64,000 nucleotides of DNA from Pigmentiphaga sp. NML030171. GTDB lineage: Bacteria > Pseudomonadota > Gammaproteobacteria > Burkholderiales > Burkholderiaceae_B. The translations under genes were made by a program, and so were the position numbers. Below, in pieces: positions 52,471-61,372 of the stretch. The stretch spans positions 62,001-126,000 of the forward strand of contig NZ_NINX01000035.1 in assembly GCF_002188635.1 (NCBI RefSeq), in the 5' to 3' direction. Position 1 is the first letter of the stretch; every line of letters begins with the position of its first letter. The notes below the pieces were generated by a model. It saw nothing but the letters and a program-made list of their open reading frames with translations. It was not told where the DNA came from and searched no databases.

Positions 52471-53268
52471 ATGCAGCCTGGGGATATTCTCTCTCTACGT
52501 TTTGACGCTAGCTTGGTCGCGCTGTCCTTTGTGATTTCGGCATTGGGCGCGTACGTGGCGTTATTGGCTGCCAGCCGTATCCGAACGCTGGATGGCGGCG
52601 TGCACGTAGGGTATGTCATCGTGGCCGGCATAGCCCTCGGCGGAGTGGGTATATGGAGCATGCATTTCATCGGCATGCTCGCCCAGGTTATTCCGCTGGG
52701 CGTGGCGTACGGACTCTGGCTCAACCTGCTCAGCCTGCTCGTCGCCGTGGTGTTTGCCGGCGCCGCGCTCTGGTACGTGGGCAGCGCGTGGTTTTCTCTG
52801 GACCGCTGCCTGACGGCCGGCATGCTGGCGGGATTCGGCGTGGCCGGCATGCATTACATCGGCATGGGCTCCATGCGCATGGACGCCTTCTTCGACTGGA
52901 ACATCGGCTTGGTGCTGCTCTCCGTGGCGATCGCCATGGCCGCCGCGACCGCGGCCATCTGGCTGGCCTTCAACCTGACCAGCGAGCTGCAGCGCGTCAT
53001 CGCCGCGGTGGTCATGGCCATGGCGGTCTGCGGCATGCATTACACGGGCGTGGCCGCCGGCACCATCATCTGTTCCACCCCGCGCACCTTCGCCGGCTGG
53101 CAGCTGGACGGCAGCGTGCTGCCCTATGCGGTATTCCTGATTTCCGTCGTGACGCTGGTCGTCATGCGCATCGAGTTGCACCGCAGTTCCGAAGAGGTGC
53201 GGTCCAATGCCGCGCACCGGGTCGACCACGTCATTTACTCGCGCCAACGCCCGGAAAATCGCAAATAA
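52471..53268 (+). CDS. MHYT-domain membrane sensor
   Basis: An inner-membrane sensor proposed to bind a diatomic gas or copper through paired Met/His motifs. The 265-residue product has seven hydrophobic segments and the repeated MHYT signatures WSMHFIGM (residue about 63), GMHYIGMG (about 128) and GMHYTG (about 190). Only a short polar tail (about 25 residues) follows, so unlike many MHYT proteins it has no GGDEF, EAL or kinase output; it must signal through a partner or act as a sensor-only subunit. It precedes the Tad locus by 137 bp on the same strand. Confidence 0.9.
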   Translation: MQPGDILSLRFDASLVALSFVISALGAYVALLAASRIRTLDGGVHVGYVIVAGIALGGVGIWSMHFIGMLAQVIPLGVAYGLWLNLLSLLVAVVFAGAALWYVGSAWFSLDRCLTAGMLAGFGVAGMHYIGMGSMRMDAFFDWNIGLVLLSVAIAMAAATAAIWLAFNLTSELQRVIAAVVMAMAVCGMHYTGVAAGTIICSTPRTFAGWQLDGSVLPYAVFLISVVTLVVMRIELHRSSEEVRSNAAHRVDHVIYSRQRPENRK

Positions 53269-53404
53269 CCGGCCATGGAGATATTCGCTTTTCTGGCATT
53301 TTCTCAGGGGAGGTGTCATCGAAAATATAGGAATGCAGTCATGAATGAATCGGCTGTTAATGCCGATGTAAATGTTTCCTTTTTTTTCAGAGATGGAGAT
53401 TAGA

Positions 53405-53587
53405 ATGAATCAAGTGATGAAGTTCCTGAAGGAAGACGATGGCGCGACCGCCATTGAATATGGCCTGATCGCGGGATTGATTGCCGTCGTGATCATCGGC
53501 GTCCTGACCCAGCTGGGCACCGGACTCAAGGAAATGTTTGGAAAAGTGGTCGCGAAGCTGCCGACCACGCCGGAAACGCCGGAGTGA
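53405..53587 (+). CDS. flp: Flp-type pilin
   Basis: Major subunit of the Tad (Flp) pilus. The 60-residue prepilin has a short leader ending in G (MNQVMKFLKEDDG) cut before ATAIEYGLIAGLIAVVIIG, with the Flp hallmark Glu-Tyr pair, and a C-terminal tail LPTTPETPE. ATG 53405 has GGAG at six bases. First gene of the Tad locus, followed 51 bp later by the prepilin peptidase. Confidence 0.95.
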   Translation: MNQVMKFLKEDDGATAIEYGLIAGLIAVVIIGVLTQLGTGLKEMFGKVVAKLPTTPETPE

Positions 53588-53638
53588 TACCGAAGGACTG
53601 AGAAATTGCCCGGACCGATCCGGTCCGGGCTAGTAATC

Positions 53639-54184
53639 ATGGTTAATAGCAGCCAGATTCTCGCGTTTTTCTTTTTTTGTGCCTTGGTAATCGGCAGCGA
53701 CCTGCTTTTCCGCCGGGTTTTCAACTGGCTGGTCCTGGCGGGATTGCTGGCCAAACTGGGGTGGCTGGCCCTGGGCGCAACGGCGCCGGAGGGTTTTACC
53801 GCCCAGTGGGCGAATGCCGGCATGGGCGTGCTGCTGGCGCTGGTCTTTCTCGTGCCGCTCTATGTGTTCAAGGCCATGGGCGCCGGGGATGTGAAGTTCT
53901 TTGCGGTACTGGGTTTCTGGCTGGAGCCGACGCCTTTGCTCGTTGCCTGGTTGCTGGGCAGCGGAATGGCGGGCATCCATGCCCTGGTTTCGGTGGTTCA
54001 CCGGAATCATCCGCTGGGCAACTGGGCGGTCCTGCAGTTGGCCGGCGTGCAGGAAAGGATATGCAGTCCTGTCGCGGTGCAGCGGATGGCGTCGTGGGTG
54101 TCGGGTGTCCGGGCTGGACGCGTTGGCATTCCCTATGCAGCGTATCTCGCGCTGGGCGCGATATGGGCCGTTCATGCGGCATAG
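53639..54184 (+). CDS. tadV: Prepilin peptidase TadV/CpaA
   Basis: Aspartic membrane protease that removes Flp and TadE leaders. The 181-residue product has about five hydrophobic segments, the first catalytic Asp in IGSDLLFRRVFNWLV (residue about 20) and the second in the A24 motif KAMGAGDVKFFAVLGFW (about 78). An in-frame TTG at 53606 is an alternative start. The next gene begins within or just after its end. Confidence 0.88.
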   Translation: MVNSSQILAFFFFCALVIGSDLLFRRVFNWLVLAGLLAKLGWLALGATAPEGFTAQWANAGMGVLLALVFLVPLYVFKAMGAGDVKFFAVLGFWLEPTPLLVAWLLGSGMAGIHALVSVVHRNHPLGNWAVLQLAGVQERICSPVAVQRMASWVSGVRAGRVGIPYAAYLALGAIWAVHAA

Positions 54185-54206
54185 AAACTGGGCGGAAATC
54201 GAAGCA

Positions 54207-54842
54207 ATGGTGGAACGCGCTGACATGAGCACGGTGGCGAAGAAGGTTCGACGGCATGGCGCCGCCTCGCAGCGGGGTGCCTATGCGACCGAATTCGCCT
54301 TGATCTTCCCCATTTTCTTCCTGGTCTTCTACGGCGTGCTGAGCTTCGGCCTGATCTTCACGACCCAGCAGTCGCTGACGCTGGCGGTCGAGGAGGGCGC
54401 GCGCGCCAGCCTGCGGTACTACATGCCTGCCACGGCGGGCGCCGGTTTCATGGCGCAGATGCAGGGGCGTCTGGAGCATGGCTGCGAAGTGGCGAAGCTG
54501 CGCGCGGCATGGCTGGGCGAGATTGGGGGCGGGGCGGTCACGCCGACGTGCACCGCCTCGATCAAGGGGCCTTGCCTGAAGGCGGACGGCACCATCGACA
54601 CGGCATCGTCGTGCTCCGCGACGCTGGGGACGCCCGCCGCCGGATCATCGGTGGCCTGCGGCTACAGGCAGGAAGAAATGTGCTTCGCGACGCTGAACGT
54701 GAGCTATGCCTATAGCGCGAACCCCCTCGTGCCGTCGCTGCCGGGCACCTTTCTCGTCATTCCCGAGGTACTGAGCGCAACGGCCAGGGTGGCGCTGGAT
54801 CCCGGCGCCTTGCAACTGGGTTCGTCCGGAGGTGGTGCATGA
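54207..54842 (+). CDS. TadE-like minor pilin (first)
   Basis: A pseudopilin of the Tad apparatus. The product (about 211 residues from ATG 54207) has a TadE-type N-terminus: RGAYATEFALIFPIFFLVFYGVLSFG, where the Glu five residues after the putative cleavage Gly marks a TadE leader, then a soluble domain with several Cys (HGCEVAK, PTCTAS, SSCSAT, VACGYRQEEMC) likely forming disulfides. Start uncertain: ATG at 54174 (overlapping tadV by 11 bp) and 54225 are also in frame. Coupled to the next gene by an ATGA overlap. Confidence 0.8.
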   Translation: MVERADMSTVAKKVRRHGAASQRGAYATEFALIFPIFFLVFYGVLSFGLIFTTQQSLTLAVEEGARASLRYYMPATAGAGFMAQMQGRLEHGCEVAKLRAAWLGEIGGGAVTPTCTASIKGPCLKADGTIDTASSCSATLGTPAAGSSVACGYRQEEMCFATLNVSYAYSANPLVPSLPGTFLVIPEVLSATARVALDPGALQLGSSGGGA

Positions 54843-55369
54843 AATGCGCCCTGTTCGAATCCGTCCGGACGACCCGGTCGCAGCGAGGCATCGCCGCGCT
54901 GGAGTTTTCGCTGGTATGCGTGCTGTTCCTGGTGGTCCTGTTCGGGATCATCAGCTATGGCTGCATCTTCGTCGCCCAGCAATCGCTGTCGCGCGCGGCC
55001 GAAGAAGGGGCGCGCGTGGCCCTGCAGTCGAGGCTGGCGGGATTGCCGGAAGGGGCGTCGCTGCAGGCCGAGGCCTGCGGGGCCGTGGCGCAGTCGGTCG
55101 ATTGGCTGACGCGGCGCCGCGCGGCGATGGGGCTGGCGCCCGTGTCCTGCGAGCTCAAGCCCTCGCAGGCATGTACCTACGCCGCGGGGCTGCGCTGCGC
55201 GTCGCTGGTCGTGACCTATGTCGACTACCGGAAATATCCGCTCATACCGGAACTGCTGCCGCTGGGCAATTGGCTGCAGTCGCTGTTCGGCGAGAACACG
55301 GCCTGGATCCCGCAGCATCTGTCGGCCGCGGCAACCGTGCAATTGGGAAGGAATACGTCGGGCTCGTGA
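54839..55369 (+). CDS. TadE-like minor pilin (second)
   Basis: The 176-residue product has SQRGIAALEFSLVCVLFLVVLFGIISYG, the processing Gly, Glu and hydrophobic helix of TadE, followed by FVAQQSLSRAAEEGARVALQ, closely similar to the TQQSLTLAVEEGARASL of the first. Soluble part with Cys pairs (EACGAV, PVSCEL, QACTYAAGLRCAS). The two genes are probably an old tandem duplication that gave two distinct minor subunits. Confidence 0.85.
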   Translation: MKCALFESVRTTRSQRGIAALEFSLVCVLFLVVLFGIISYGCIFVAQQSLSRAAEEGARVALQSRLAGLPEGASLQAEACGAVAQSVDWLTRRRAAMGLAPVSCELKPSQACTYAAGLRCASLVVTYVDYRKYPLIPELLPLGNWLQSLFGENTAWIPQHLSAAATVQLGRNTSGS

Positions 55370-55417
55370 CCGGGGCCGACGCGTGAGGTTTTTTTCGAGT
55401 ATCGAGGCGACAAGCAG

Positions 55418-56380
55418 ATGAACAACGTAACCAAGATCGTCGCGGCCATGCTGGTGTTGTTGGCCGTGCTGCTGGGGGGCTATGCCTTCGTGTTGGCCAC
55501 CAAGCCGGCACCGGTAGCCAAGCCGGCTGCTGCCCCCACGCCGCTGTCCGAAAAGCGGATTCCGGTGGTCGTGGCGGACAAGCTGCTGCCGGGCGGGGTG
55601 CCCATCGACACGGGCGCGCTCAAGGTCGTGGAGTTGCCTATCGATCCGGCCGGCGCCTACCGCGCGACCAGCGATCTGTCGGGCAAGATTCCCAAGTTCG
55701 ACATCGGTCCCGGCACGCCCGTGACCGACAGCATCCTGGTCAAGGGCCTGACGCTGCTGCTGAACGACGGCGAACGCGCGGTGGCGGTGCCGGTCGACGA
55801 GGTCGTCGGCACGGGCAACCGTGTTTCGCCGGGCGATTTCGTGGACGTGTTCTTCACGCTCCGCCAGGGGCAGGATGTCTCGCGGACCCAGGCCAGGCTG
55901 CTGTTGTCGCGCTTGCGGGTGCTGACCTATGGCAGCGCGTCGGCCGCGGGCGATGCGCCATCGGACGACGGCGCGACGATGGTGCGCGCGAACAATCCGC
56001 CTCCACCGGCACGCACCGCGGTGCTTGCGGTGCCCACCGCCGATGTGAACCGCCTGCTGCTGGCAACGCAGAACGGCAAGCTGCAACTGGTGCTGCGCAA
56101 TCCCACCGATGCCACCGCGCCCGACGCGAGCCTGTTTCCCGAGCCGCCTCCGGTGCTGGCCGGCAAGAGCGGCCTGACCAAGGAGCAGCGCGAGGCGCTC
56201 GAGCTGGCCGACAACCAGGCGTATGCCGGCCTGGAACTGACGGGCCTGTCGGGTGGGGCGACGAAGCGGCCGGCGCCGGTTGTGCAATACCGCCCGCGGC
56301 CACCCGCCCCCGCGCCCAAGGTCGAGAGCAATACGGTGGAAGTGGTGCGCGGCACCAAGCGTGAAGTCGTCGGGTTTTAA
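55418..56380 (+). CDS. cpaB: Flp pilus assembly protein CpaB/RcpC
   Basis: Periplasmic protein of the Tad secretion channel. The 320-residue product has an N-terminal membrane anchor (residues about 5-28), a SAF/CpaB domain (IPVVVADKLLPGGVPIDTGALKVVELP, residue about 48; RAVAVPVDEVVGTGNRVSPGDFVDVFF, about 127) and a Pro-rich C-terminus. It lies between the minor pilins and the secretin, the usual Tad order. ATG 55418 follows a short 48-bp gap. Confidence 0.9.
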   Translation: MNNVTKIVAAMLVLLAVLLGGYAFVLATKPAPVAKPAAAPTPLSEKRIPVVVADKLLPGGVPIDTGALKVVELPIDPAGAYRATSDLSGKIPKFDIGPGTPVTDSILVKGLTLLLNDGERAVAVPVDEVVGTGNRVSPGDFVDVFFTLRQGQDVSRTQARLLLSRLRVLTYGSASAAGDAPSDDGATMVRANNPPPPARTAVLAVPTADVNRLLLATQNGKLQLVLRNPTDATAPDASLFPEPPPVLAGKSGLTKEQREALELADNQAYAGLELTGLSGGATKRPAPVVQYRPRPPAPAPKVESNTVEVVRGTKREVVGF

Positions 56381-56394
56381 CGGGTAGAACCTCA

Positions 56395-57714
56395 ATGAAA
56401 ATCAGCAAACAGGCTTTCGTGCGGCGTCTGGCGCCCCTGGCCATGGCATTGACGCTGTCCTTCGCCGTGCCGGCGGGCGCTGCCGACGAGAGCGGTCCGC
56501 GCCAGATCTCGGTGGCGGTGCGCGATCAATATCAACTGAGCATTCCCGGCAACCTGGAGCGGGTGTCGGTGGTCGATCCCGACGTGGCCGACGTCGTGAT
56601 CCAGAAGGGCAGCGGCGGCCGCAAGGGCGGGGTACTGGTCGTGGGCAAGAAGCCCGGCACCACCATGGTGTCGGTCTGGCAGCGCGGCTCGGCGGCGCCC
56701 CAGGCCTATCTCGTCCGCGTGACGGGCGATCTCGCCACGCTGCTGGGCGAAGGCGACGGTGCCAAGGCCCAGGTCTACGGAGATGCTGCCGTGCTGAGCG
56801 GACAGTCGCCGTCGATGCTGTCGCATCGCCGCACCGTTGCGGCGGCCAACGATGCCGTGGGCGGTGAAAACGTATTCGATGCTTCCACCATCGAGACCGG
56901 TGGCGTGGTCCAGGTGGAAGTGAAGGTCGTGGAATTCAGCAAGCAGGTATTGAAAGAGGCCGGCTTCAACTTTTCCGCCTCCAACCGGCGCGGCAGCTTC
57001 AGTTTCGGCCTGGCCAGCGACCTGGCGCCCACCGGCAAGGCTTTCGACCTGACCCTGGGGCTGACTCGAGGCAATTTCCTGCTCGACACCAATCTGCGGC
57101 TGCTGGAAACCAACGGCCTGGCGCGCGTGCTGGCCGAACCCACGCTGGTCGCGCTGTCCGGCCAGAGCGCCAAGTTCCTGGCGGGAGGCGAACTGCCCGT
57201 GCCGCAGGCCGGGGGCCTGGGCACCACCACGGTCATGTACAAGCCGTTCGGTATCGGCCTGACGCTCACCCCCACGGTGCTGGCCAAGGATCGGATCGCG
57301 CTGAAGGTGGCGCCCGAGGCCAGCGATCTGGACTGGACCAACGGCATCACCCTGAACAACATCCAGATCCCGGCCATCATCACCCGCCGGGCCGACACCA
57401 CGGTCGAGCTCGGCGACGGCGAAAGCTTCGTGATCGGCGGACTGGTGTCGCGTTCCACCACCTCGAACCTGGACAAGCTGCCGTTCCTGGGCGACCTGCC
57501 CATCATCGGCACTTTCTTCCGGAACATGAAGTATTCGCAGAAGGAAAAGGAACTGCTGATCGTCGTGACGCCGCATCTGGTCAAGCCCCTGGCCAAGGGC
57601 GTCAAGCCGCCCATGCCCGGCGCGAACGAGAAGCGTGACTCGGCGGCCAATGCCTGGGGCCATTTTCTGCTGGGTGTCGCGAGCAATGATGAGTTGCCTG
57701 GTTTCTCGAAGTAG
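56395..57714 (+). CDS. cpaC: Tad secretin CpaC/RcpA
   Basis: Outer-membrane secretin through which the Flp pilus passes. The 439-residue product has a signal peptide (cut after VPAGAA), an N-terminal pilus-secretin domain (YQLSIPGNLERVSVVDPDVADV, residue about 45; VVGKKPGTTMVSVWQ, about 82) and the secretin core: VQVEVKVVEFSK (about 170), VLAEPTLVALSGQSAKFLAGGELPVP (about 245), FVIGGLVS (about 345) and LPFLGDLPIIGTFFR (about 362). Confidence 0.94.
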   Translation: MKISKQAFVRRLAPLAMALTLSFAVPAGAADESGPRQISVAVRDQYQLSIPGNLERVSVVDPDVADVVIQKGSGGRKGGVLVVGKKPGTTMVSVWQRGSAAPQAYLVRVTGDLATLLGEGDGAKAQVYGDAAVLSGQSPSMLSHRRTVAAANDAVGGENVFDASTIETGGVVQVEVKVVEFSKQVLKEAGFNFSASNRRGSFSFGLASDLAPTGKAFDLTLGLTRGNFLLDTNLRLLETNGLARVLAEPTLVALSGQSAKFLAGGELPVPQAGGLGTTTVMYKPFGIGLTLTPTVLAKDRIALKVAPEASDLDWTNGITLNNIQIPAIITRRADTTVELGDGESFVIGGLVSRSTTSNLDKLPFLGDLPIIGTFFRNMKYSQKEKELLIVVTPHLVKPLAKGVKPPMPGANEKRDSAANAWGHFLLGVASNDELPGFSK

Positions 57715-57747
57715 TCGCTTGGTGCCAGGTATCTGTAGGAGTCGTAT

Positions 57748-59031
57748 ATGAACGCCCCGAGCAAGGAGTTGGCGAGCTTGCTGGACACTCGCCGTTTCCT
57801 GTTCTTCACCGGCGACAGCTTGTCGGCACAGCGGCTGGCCGCGGTGCTGAGGCACGATGGCGTGGTCGTTCAGGAGGACGTGGTTCCCGATAGGCTGTCG
57901 GCGCGCCTGGCCGAACTCGGGCCGCAGATGGTGTTGCTGGATTTCGGCGCCGACGACAGCGAACCGGGCAAGCTGCTGCACGCCAGCGACCTGGCGCGGA
58001 CGCTGGCGCGCGTGGCGCCCGCGCTGCCGGTCGTTGCGGTCGGCAGCATGATGCGGCCGCAGGGGGCCGTGGCTGCCCTGCGGGCGGGCGTGCGCGATTT
58101 CATCGACCCGACCGACGAGGCCGAGGTGCGCGACGTCGTCCGGCGCGTGCTCCAGTCTCATGCGGGCAGCAGCGTGCCCGGTCGTGGCCAGATGGTCGTG
58201 CTGCTGGGTGTGCGCGCCGGGCTGGGCACGACCACGCTGGCGGCGCACCTGACCACGATGGCGCAACTGCACGGCGAAGCCGGGCAGGCCGCGGAAGGGC
58301 GGCCGGCCAGCAGCTTGCGTGGGCCCGCGGCACTGCTGGACCTGGGCCTGCCCGTCGCCGACGGCCAGCTCTACCTGAACGTTTCAGGCAGCTTTCATTT
58401 CGCCGAGGCGGTACGCAACCTGCGCCGCTTCGACGAAACCCTGGTCAACACCGCACTCACGCGCAGCGCCAGCGGCGTGGCCGTGATCTCGCTGCCGCGC
58501 GACCTGGCAGAGATGCGCACCGTGTCGCACGCGGATTCGCTGGGACTCCTGGACCGGCTGCGTCAGCACTTCGGCCTGCTGGTGGCTGACGTGGGCGGAT
58601 TTTCCAACCCGGATTTCGTGGCCGGCATGGTGCGAGCCGCCGACCAGGCCTGGATCGTGACGGACCAGTCGGTGGGAGCCCTGGTGTCGCTGGCCGACGT
58701 CCTGCGCGACCTGGACGGACGCGACGTGGATCGCGCCAGGATGCGGCTGGTGGTGAACCGCTACGACGAGCGCTACGGCATGACCGCCAAGCAGATCGCC
58801 CAACGGTTCGACGTACAGCTGCTGGGCACGCTGCCCGACCGCGCGCTGGCGTTGATGAACAGCACCAACCAGGGCCGGCTGCTGCACGAGGTGGCGGATC
58901 GCGATCCCTACGTGCGGGCCGTGCAGGGCCTGGTGGATTCGCTCGGGGCCTATGACCAGGCCTTGCCGCCGGGCACCAAATGGCTGTCGCGGTGGCTGCC
59001 CAACCTGCACAAGCACTTGGTGACGCGATGA
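57748..59031 (+). CDS. tadZ: Tad localisation ATPase TadZ/CpaE
   Basis: MinD/ParA-like protein that positions the Tad machine at a pole. The 427-residue product has an N-terminal receiver-like domain (FFTGDSLSAQRLAAVLRHDGV; VVAVGSMMRPQGAVAALRAGVRDFI at residue about 92) and a C-terminal ParA-type domain (about 145-400). The Walker A segment reads GVRAGLGTTTLAAH instead of KGGxGKTT, lacking the usual Lys residues, so ATP hydrolysis is doubtful; atypical Walker A motifs are known in TadZ. It ends with WLPNLHKHLVTR. Confidence 0.88.
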   Translation: MNAPSKELASLLDTRRFLFFTGDSLSAQRLAAVLRHDGVVVQEDVVPDRLSARLAELGPQMVLLDFGADDSEPGKLLHASDLARTLARVAPALPVVAVGSMMRPQGAVAALRAGVRDFIDPTDEAEVRDVVRRVLQSHAGSSVPGRGQMVVLLGVRAGLGTTTLAAHLTTMAQLHGEAGQAAEGRPASSLRGPAALLDLGLPVADGQLYLNVSGSFHFAEAVRNLRRFDETLVNTALTRSASGVAVISLPRDLAEMRTVSHADSLGLLDRLRQHFGLLVADVGGFSNPDFVAGMVRAADQAWIVTDQSVGALVSLADVLRDLDGRDVDRARMRLVVNRYDERYGMTAKQIAQRFDVQLLGTLPDRALALMNSTNQGRLLHEVADRDPYVRAVQGLVDSLGAYDQALPPGTKWLSRWLPNLHKHLVTR

Positions 59032-59080
59032 AGAAAGATTCCGGTTTGAAGCGCGCGTATACGCGGCGGAGAGTGTGATC

Positions 59081-60430
59081 ATGACGGCATCGATCGAGTT
59101 TGCCGACGATAGTCCGGCGTTTGCCAACACCCAGCGCTTCCAGGACGTCAAGGCCGCGGCGCACGAGCATCTGCTGTCGCGTATCGAGGAACTGGGCGCG
59201 GAGTTCGGCCGCTGGTCCCGGACCGCGATCCAGCAGTTCGTCGACCTGGAGGTCGACAGTTTCGTACGGCTGCGGCGGGTCCCCATCAACGAATCCGAGC
59301 TCCGGCAGGTGGCGGCCTCGTTGACGAAAGAACTGGCCGGGCTCGGCCCGCTGGAAGACCTGCTGGCGGATCCGGCGGTCGAGGACATCCTGATCAACGG
59401 CTACGACAACGTGTTCGTGTCGCGCCGTGGCGTGTTGCAGCGGGAAGTCCTGCGTTTCAGCGACAACTCGCACCTGCTGCGCATCGTGCGCCGCATCCTC
59501 GCGCCGCTGGGCCGGCGGCTGGACGAATCCAGCCCCATGGTGGATGCGCGCCTGCCGGATGGGGGCCGCCTGAACGTGGTCATCGAGCCGCTGGCGGTGG
59601 ATGGCCCCATGGTGTCCATCCGGAAGTTCCGCCAGGATCCGCTCAAGCCCGCCGACCTGCTGGCGCTGGGTACCTTCAACGAAGAGATCCACCGCCTGCT
59701 GAGCCTGGCGGTGCGGGAACGCTGCAACATCCTGGTCTCGGGCGGGACCAGCTCAGGCAAGACCTCGCTGCTCAATGCGCTGGCGTTCTTCGTGCCCGAG
59801 ACCGAGCGCGTGGTCACGGTCGAGGGTACCGCGGAGCTGTCGCTGAACCATCCCCACGTGGTCAGGCTGGAAGCCCGCCAGGGCGGCTTCGACGGCGCGG
59901 GCCAGATCACCATCCGCGACCTGATACGCAACAGCCTGCGGATGCGGCCGGACCGCGTGGTCGTCGGCGAAGTCCGGGGGCCCGAGGTCATGGACATGCT
60001 GCAGGCCATGAATACCGGCCACGAAGGGTCGATGGCGACCATACACGCGAACTCCCCGCGCGAATGCCTGTACCGGATGGAGATGCTGGCGGGATTCGCG
60101 GGTTTCCAGGGCAGCGAGGACAGCCTGCGCCGGCAGATCGCCAGCGCGCTGGACTTCATCGTGCAGATCGCCCGCCTGTCCAACGGACGACGGCGCATCG
60201 TGTCGATCTCGGAAGTCACGGGCATGGGCGATAACGTGATTTCCACGCAGGAACTCTACCGCCACGAGAGTTTCGTCGGTCCCGACGGCGAAGAGAAGGA
60301 TCGCTGGGTGTCGCTCGGCATCCATCCGCACACGCCCAAGCTGGCCAAGTACCGCGACCAGTTGCGGGTGACCATGGCGCCCGAACCGCCCCAGGGGGGC
60401 GGGGGCGGTTTCTGGTCCAGGGGACGATGA
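59081..60430 (+). CDS. tadA: Tad pilus motor ATPase TadA/CpaF
   Basis: Secretion ATPase that drives pilus extension. The 449-residue product has Walker A in LVSGGTSSGKTSLLNAL (residue about 217), the Asp box TERVVTVEGTAELSL, Walker B in MRPDRVVVGEVRGPEVMDML (about 288) and the His box GHEGSMATIHANSPRECLYR (about 313). ATG 59081 has GGAGAG upstream at 8 bases; a GTG at 59075 is a less likely start. Stop overlaps tadB as ATGA. Confidence 0.95.
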   Translation: MTASIEFADDSPAFANTQRFQDVKAAAHEHLLSRIEELGAEFGRWSRTAIQQFVDLEVDSFVRLRRVPINESELRQVAASLTKELAGLGPLEDLLADPAVEDILINGYDNVFVSRRGVLQREVLRFSDNSHLLRIVRRILAPLGRRLDESSPMVDARLPDGGRLNVVIEPLAVDGPMVSIRKFRQDPLKPADLLALGTFNEEIHRLLSLAVRERCNILVSGGTSSGKTSLLNALAFFVPETERVVTVEGTAELSLNHPHVVRLEARQGGFDGAGQITIRDLIRNSLRMRPDRVVVGEVRGPEVMDMLQAMNTGHEGSMATIHANSPRECLYRMEMLAGFAGFQGSEDSLRRQIASALDFIVQIARLSNGRRRIVSISEVTGMGDNVISTQELYRHESFVGPDGEEKDRWVSLGIHPHTPKLAKYRDQLRVTMAPEPPQGGGGGFWSRGR

Positions 60431-61368
60431 TGTCCGCCCAGCTTCTTTCGGTGTTGTGCATCGCGCTGCTGCTGGTGGCGGCAGGGTTGTGGCTGTGGCA
60501 GAGCGCGAGCGAGCGGGGTCGCCGGCAGGCGACCAGCGCCTTCGTCGAGGAACAGCTCAATCGCTCCTTCGACCCTACGCGCGCGGTCGTCGCCACGGCC
60601 CAGCAACTGTATCCGCCGGTGCGCCCCCGGGGCGTGCGCGGGCGGTTCCAGAACATGTTGCTGCGCGCCGGCATCGAGCCCGGTCCGGCTTTCTACGGCC
60701 CGTGGCTCGTGGCGCTGGTGGCATTGCCCATCGTGGCGCTGTTGTTCGGCGGCGGTCTTGCCGCCGTGGTGACGTTGGCCCTGGTGGTGCTGGCCGTCCT
60801 GTTCCAGCTGTGGTGGCAGGCCGACAAGCGCCGGCGGAAGATGGTGCGTCAATTGCCGGGATTCATCGACGCGCTGGTGCGGCTCATCACCATCGGCAAC
60901 AGCCTGGGATCGGCTTTCCAGACGGCGGTTTCGTCGGTCGATGCGCCATTGTTCGAAGTGCTGGAACGCGCCAACCAATTGAACCGGGCAGGCATGGAGC
61001 TGGATGCTTCGCTGGTGCATGCCGCGCGGCTCTATCGCTTCTATGAACTGGAGCTGGTCGCGGCGGTCATCGGCGTCGCATTGCGTTTCGGCGGTCGCAG
61101 CGACGTGGTGCTCGAACGCATGGCGGCCTTCATGCGCGACCTGCAGCAGGCGCGCGAGGAACTGCATGCGCTGTCGGCCGAAGTCAGGCTGTCGGCATGG
61201 ATCCTGGCGCTGCTGCCGGTATTCGTCGCGGGGTTCATCGTCATCTTCAACAACGCCATGTTCGTGGGCATGTGGACCGACCCGGTCGGCCAGAAGATGC
61301 TGGTGGGCGCCTTCGCTTTGCAACTGGTCGGCTCTTTCTGGCTGTACCGCATGGCCAAATCGGTTTGA
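60427..61368 (+). CDS. tadB: Tad platform protein TadB
   Basis: Inner-membrane platform of the Tad apparatus (GspF/T2SSF family). The 313-residue product has an N-terminal membrane segment (LLSVLCIALLLVAAGLWLW), a pair of helices at about 95-130, the T2SSF domain (QLPGFIDALVRLITIGNSLGSAFQTAV, residue about 142) and C-terminal membrane helices (WILALLPVFVAGFIVIF). It starts with an ATGA overlap on tadA and is followed 4 bp later by tadC. Confidence 0.92.
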   Translation: MMSAQLLSVLCIALLLVAAGLWLWQSASERGRRQATSAFVEEQLNRSFDPTRAVVATAQQLYPPVRPRGVRGRFQNMLLRAGIEPGPAFYGPWLVALVALPIVALLFGGGLAAVVTLALVVLAVLFQLWWQADKRRRKMVRQLPGFIDALVRLITIGNSLGSAFQTAVSSVDAPLFEVLERANQLNRAGMELDASLVHAARLYRFYELELVAAVIGVALRFGGRSDVVLERMAAFMRDLQQAREELHALSAEVRLSAWILALLPVFVAGFIVIFNNAMFVGMWTDPVGQKMLVGAFALQLVGSFWLYRMAKSV

Positions 61369-61372
61369 AGCT

